From: F1-120-MAGs118 sp013360535
GTDB taxonomy: Bacteria; Planctomycetota; UBA1135; GCA-002686595
Length of the DNA: 64,000 nucleotides
Assembly: GCA_026647215.1 (NCBI GenBank)
Contig: JAPKHC010000021.1
Span: 153,758-217,757 of the forward strand
Direction: 5' to 3'
Below the pieces are notes generated by a model that did no database searches, was not told where the DNA came from, and worked only from the letters and a program-made list of their open reading frames with translations. The translations under genes were made by a program, and so were the position numbers. Position 1 is the first letter of the stretch, and the number at the start of each line of letters is the position of its first letter. Below are positions 61,334 to 64,000 of the stretch, piece by piece.

Positions 61334-63268
61334 ATGCACATCGCTTGCTCCACGTTCGCCGCCAGCGCGCTGCTCCTCGCACCGGCGGCGCTCGCGCAGT
61401 CGCTCACCAAGCTCACCGTGAACGCGAACGGCGTGCACAGCAGCTACGACTCCGCCGTGGGCGTATCTCCCGACAGCGTGACTCCGGACGGCCGGTACAC
61501 GGTGTTCTCGAGTGGAGCTTGGCAGCTCATTCCCAACCTCCTCACGTTCTACACTCAGGTCTACCTGTACGACACCCTCGCCGGGACGACGAGGCTCGTG
61601 AGCTGGTCGCCGACTTCAGGGCCAGGGTCCAGCTACTCCGCGGCCCCCGCCGTCACTGATGACGGACGCTTCGTCGCCTACGAGAGTCGCGCCACCAACC
61701 TGGTGCCCGGGCCCTGGCGTGGCTACTGGCAGATCTACCTCACCGACCTCCAGTCGGGTGTCACCTCGGTCGTGAGCCTCACCAACCACGCCACGCCCGC
61801 CTTGGGCAACGCAGACAGCTCGACGCCCTCGATTTCCGGAGACGGCAGCGTGGTCGCGTTCGCGAGCGAGGCCACGAGCTTCGTGCTCGCGGACAGCAAT
61901 GGCACGACGGACGTATTCGTGCGGGACCTCGTGGCGAACACGACGCGCGCGGTGAGCCGCATCCCGGGAGGCTCCTTCGGCGATGGGACCTCGAAAGCAC
62001 CGGCGGTCTCCGGCGACGGACGCTTCGTGGCCTTCGAGACACTCGCCACCAATCTCGCCCCCGGCGCTACCGCGACCTACTCCAAGATCCTCGTGCGGGA
62101 CCTTGCGACCGGCACGTTTGAGCACGTCAGCGTCAACAGCGCCGGTGTCGCCGCCGATGCCGCCGCGATCCAGCCTTCGATCACTTCGGATGGCAGCCGC
62201 ATCGCGTTCCTGTCCACCGCCTCGAACCTCGCCAACACCAGTCCGGGACTGCAGCACGCGTACGTGCACGATCGCACGACAGGTATCACGACTCGCATCG
62301 ACGTGCTCCCCAACGGCGCCTCCACCAACGGAGTCGCTCTGGGCGTGCGCCTGTCCGACAACGGCCTGTTCGCGTCCCTCATCTCGACCTCGTCGAGCCT
62401 GACGACAGGACACGTCGGCCTGACCGCCGATGCGTTTGTCGTCGACCTCACGACGCAAGTGGCGCTGCGGGCCAGCGTGCCCCTGAATCTTCCCGGAGAG
62501 CCCAACCAGGGCGGCATCTCGGCGATCGGCAACGTGAGCGACGACGGCAGGTTCACGGCGATCCAGTCGAATTCGACCAACCTGCTCGCGGGCGAGCCGG
62601 TCGACGGAGTCGTCGACGTCTACCTGCGCGACTCGCTCTCGATGTGGTATCGAGATCTAGACGGCGACCTGTACGGCGACGCGGCGAACTTCCTCTTCGC
62701 GACGTTCCAGCCGGGCGCAGGCTACGTGTCCATCCCCGGCGACTGCGACGACACGAATCCGGCCGTGCACCCAGGCGCGATCGAGATCTGCAATGTCGTC
62801 GACGACGACTGCGATGGCGACATCGACGAGCTCGTGTGGAGCTCCTACTGCACTGCGGCCACCAGCGTCGCCGGCTGCGTACCCACGGTCTCCGCCACGG
62901 GGGTCCCCAGCGCCTCGAACGCCTCCGGCTTCTTCGTGCAGGCCTCGCTGCTTCCCGGCGGCAAGCAGGCGATCGCGGTCTACGGCCTCGCCCCGACCGC
63001 GGCGGTCTACGCGTTCGGCAACCTGAGCTTCCTCTGCGTCGCGGCGCCGCGCCAACGCACGCTCAACCTCCCCACCGGCGGCGCAGCGGGTCTGTGCAAC
63101 GGCAGCTACTCGCTCGACTGGCTCGCGTGGATGTCCGCTCACCCCACGGCGCTCGGCCAGCCCTTGCAGGCCGGCCAGACGATCTACTCGCAGGTCTGGT
63201 ACCGCGACCCCGGCGCCATCCTCAACTCGAACCTCACGGACGGCGTGGTCTTCACGCTTTGTCCCTGA
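61334..63268 (+). CDS. Secreted PD40-type propeller, paralogue of the preceding gene, with the shared Cys-rich C-terminal domain
   Basis: A 644-aa exported protein. ATG 61334 starts the signal peptide (STFAASALLLAPAALAQ). Residues about 25-440 have the same repeats (VTDDGRFVAYESRATNLVPG, SGDGSVVAFASEATSFVLAD, VSGDGRFVAFETLATNLAPG). A metal-binding segment (DLDGDLYGD, DCDDTNPAVHPGAIEICNVV, DDDCDGDIDE) precedes the 141-aa C-terminal domain at 504-644, ending LTDGVVFTLCP. The gene lies between two IS110 remnants in one orientation, consistent with duplication from the 58898 gene. Confidence 0.88.
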   Translation: MHIACSTFAASALLLAPAALAQSLTKLTVNANGVHSSYDSAVGVSPDSVTPDGRYTVFSSGAWQLIPNLLTFYTQVYLYDTLAGTTRLVSWSPTSGPGSSYSAAPAVTDDGRFVAYESRATNLVPGPWRGYWQIYLTDLQSGVTSVVSLTNHATPALGNADSSTPSISGDGSVVAFASEATSFVLADSNGTTDVFVRDLVANTTRAVSRIPGGSFGDGTSKAPAVSGDGRFVAFETLATNLAPGATATYSKILVRDLATGTFEHVSVNSAGVAADAAAIQPSITSDGSRIAFLSTASNLANTSPGLQHAYVHDRTTGITTRIDVLPNGASTNGVALGVRLSDNGLFASLISTSSSLTTGHVGLTADAFVVDLTTQVALRASVPLNLPGEPNQGGISAIGNVSDDGRFTAIQSNSTNLLAGEPVDGVVDVYLRDSLSMWYRDLDGDLYGDAANFLFATFQPGAGYVSIPGDCDDTNPAVHPGAIEICNVVDDDCDGDIDELVWSSYCTAATSVAGCVPTVSATGVPSASNASGFFVQASLLPGGKQAIAVYGLAPTAAVYAFGNLSFLCVAAPRQRTLNLPTGGAAGLCNGSYSLDWLAWMSAHPTALGQPLQAGQTIYSQVWYRDPGAILNSNLTDGVVFTLCP

Positions 63269-63407
63269 CCCCGGAGGGCTGCGGAATCCGGGAAGATCGA
63301 GCGTCATCTCCAGGCAACGCCCTGCGACGCGCTCGATCATCCGTCCTGCGCGCTCCCGACCCAGAGTTCCCCACGCCCATCCGGTTCCGCGCCTTCGTCG
63401 CCGCCGC

Positions 63408-63650
63408 GCTGCTGCGCTTCGCTGTCCATGCGCTGGCCGCGGATCCAGAGCACGTGCTCCTGCGTCCAGGTGCTCTTGCCCTCGAAGCGGTGACCGTGGC
63501 GCAAGAGGAAGGACGAGAGCTGCTGCCGCGCCTTGCGCAGCGCGCAACGGCCATGACGATCGTGTTCTCCTGAACCTCCAGACCGACGAACTGGGACAGC
63601 TTCTGCTTGGTGGACCAACTTCCTTGCGCCTCTGTGTCGCGTCTGTTGAC
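63408..63650 (-). mobile_element. IS110-family transposase remnant, N-terminal and middle part
   Basis: On the minus strand, the N-terminus (TKQKLSQFVGLEVQENTIVM) is followed, in another frame, by a middle part (LRKARQQLSSFLLRHGHRFE, then WTQEHVLWIRGQRMDSEAQQ) that is diagnostic for IS110/IS116 transposases. The first breakpoint (GCGCGCTGCGCAAG) matches that in the copy at 60982-61177. The remaining 3' part is missing. Its right edge is three bases from the stop codon of the NmrA-like gene. Confidence 0.85.
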
Positions 63651-63653
63651 CCG

Positions 63654-64000
63654 TCAGGCCCAGAACTGGCGGTGGTCGAGCGCGTACTGCTCGAAGGTCG
63701 TCGGCGCGCGGCCGGAAAGGCGGAGCACGCTGTCGGTGACGCGTGCGGAGTAGCCCGCCTTGAAGAAGCTCAGGATCAGCAGCAGGAACTCGGCGTAGTC
63801 GGGCGGAAGTCCCGCGGCGAGCAGGCCGGCGCGGGCGGCCTCCGGCGAGATGTCCTCGTACTGGATCGGGCGACCGCAGGCGCGTGTGAGGAGCGCGGCG
63901 ACGGCGTCGTGGTCGAGCGCCTCCGGACCGGTCAGGTCCCAGGCCGAGCCGAGCGGGGCCGCGCCGGCGAGCAGCTCCGCCGCACAAGCCGCCGTGTCGC
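63654..64000 (-). CDS. NmrA-like NAD(P)-binding oxidoreductase, C-terminal part
   Basis: Only the last 115 residues lie in the window. They include the C-terminal lobe of NmrA/azoreductase-type SDR proteins: WDLTGPEALDHDAVAALLTR, CGRPIQYEDISPEAARAGLL, LLILSFFKAGYSARVTDSVL and SGRAPTTFEQYALDHRQFW, then a TGA at 63656-63654. The cofactor site and start are beyond the window. The 3' end abuts an IS110 remnant, so sequences after the gene were altered by the element. Confidence 0.85.
   Translation of the reverse strand, partial: DTAACAAELLAGAAPLGSAWDLTGPEALDHDAVAALLTRACGRPIQYEDISPEAARAGLLAAGLPPDYAEFLLLILSFFKAGYSARVTDSVLRLSGRAPTTFEQYALDHRQFWA

Overview
The window is a high-GC, densely coded bacterial chromosome segment. 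Several features together point to a planctomycete (inference, no marker gene is present). These are a short ECF-type sigma factor beside a very large Ser/Thr kinase with a formylglycine-enzyme-like C-terminus, many secreted beta-propeller proteins with PD40 or DxDxDG repeats, and five secreted proteins sharing one Cys-rich C-terminal domain. GTG and TTG starts and 4-base ATGA/GTGA/TTGA gene overlaps are common, so translational coupling is widespread. I found no rRNA, tRNA or CRISPR array.

Layout. 1-2246 (minus): a NitT/TauT-type ABC importer whose substrate-binding protein gene contains an in-frame TGA at a position I recall as Cys in relatives, followed by a hairpin in the right place for a bacterial SECIS. 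This is the most interesting candidate in the window: a possible selenoprotein. 2551-12510: small secreted proteins plus the two parts of a respiratory Mo/Fe-S enzyme (a PsrB-PsrC-type fusion at 5528 and a molybdopterin catalytic subunit at 9739), separated by a secreted propeller gene on the other strand. 12489-23063: mostly envelope proteins (EEP phosphatase, parvulin-like proteins, HEAT protein, degenerate peptidase-like protein) and a radical SAM enzyme. 23127-29010: a DUF433/DUF5615 toxin-antitoxin pair with a frameshifted toxin, the sigma factor and kinase, and an internally deleted nucleotidyltransferase pair. 29040-32561: a secreted beta-helix protein, an alpha-L-fucosidase and a VOC protein, followed by a perfect 51-bp inverted repeat.

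32748-57885 is a large exopolysaccharide locus. It holds sugar nucleotide enzymes (two UDP-sugar dehydrogenases, a UDP-GlcNAc 2-epimerase, an epimerase/dehydratase), a priming sugar transferase, a Wzx-like flippase, a Wzy-like polymerase, an asparagine-synthase-type amidotransferase, glycosyltransferases, a methyltransferase, an acetyltransferase, a heparinase-type lyase and the Wza/Wzc export pair. Read together, these suggest a secreted polymer with ManNAc-uronate units that may be amidated, acetylated and trimmed by the cluster's own lyase (inference). Two very large tandem membrane proteins (one fused to a GT2 domain) probably belong to the locus but have no obvious name.

58021-64000: a PP1/ApaH-type phosphatase, two tandem paralogous secreted propeller proteins, two decayed IS110-family copies in the same orientation on either side of the second paralogue, and the 3' end of an NmrA-like oxidoreductase running off the window.
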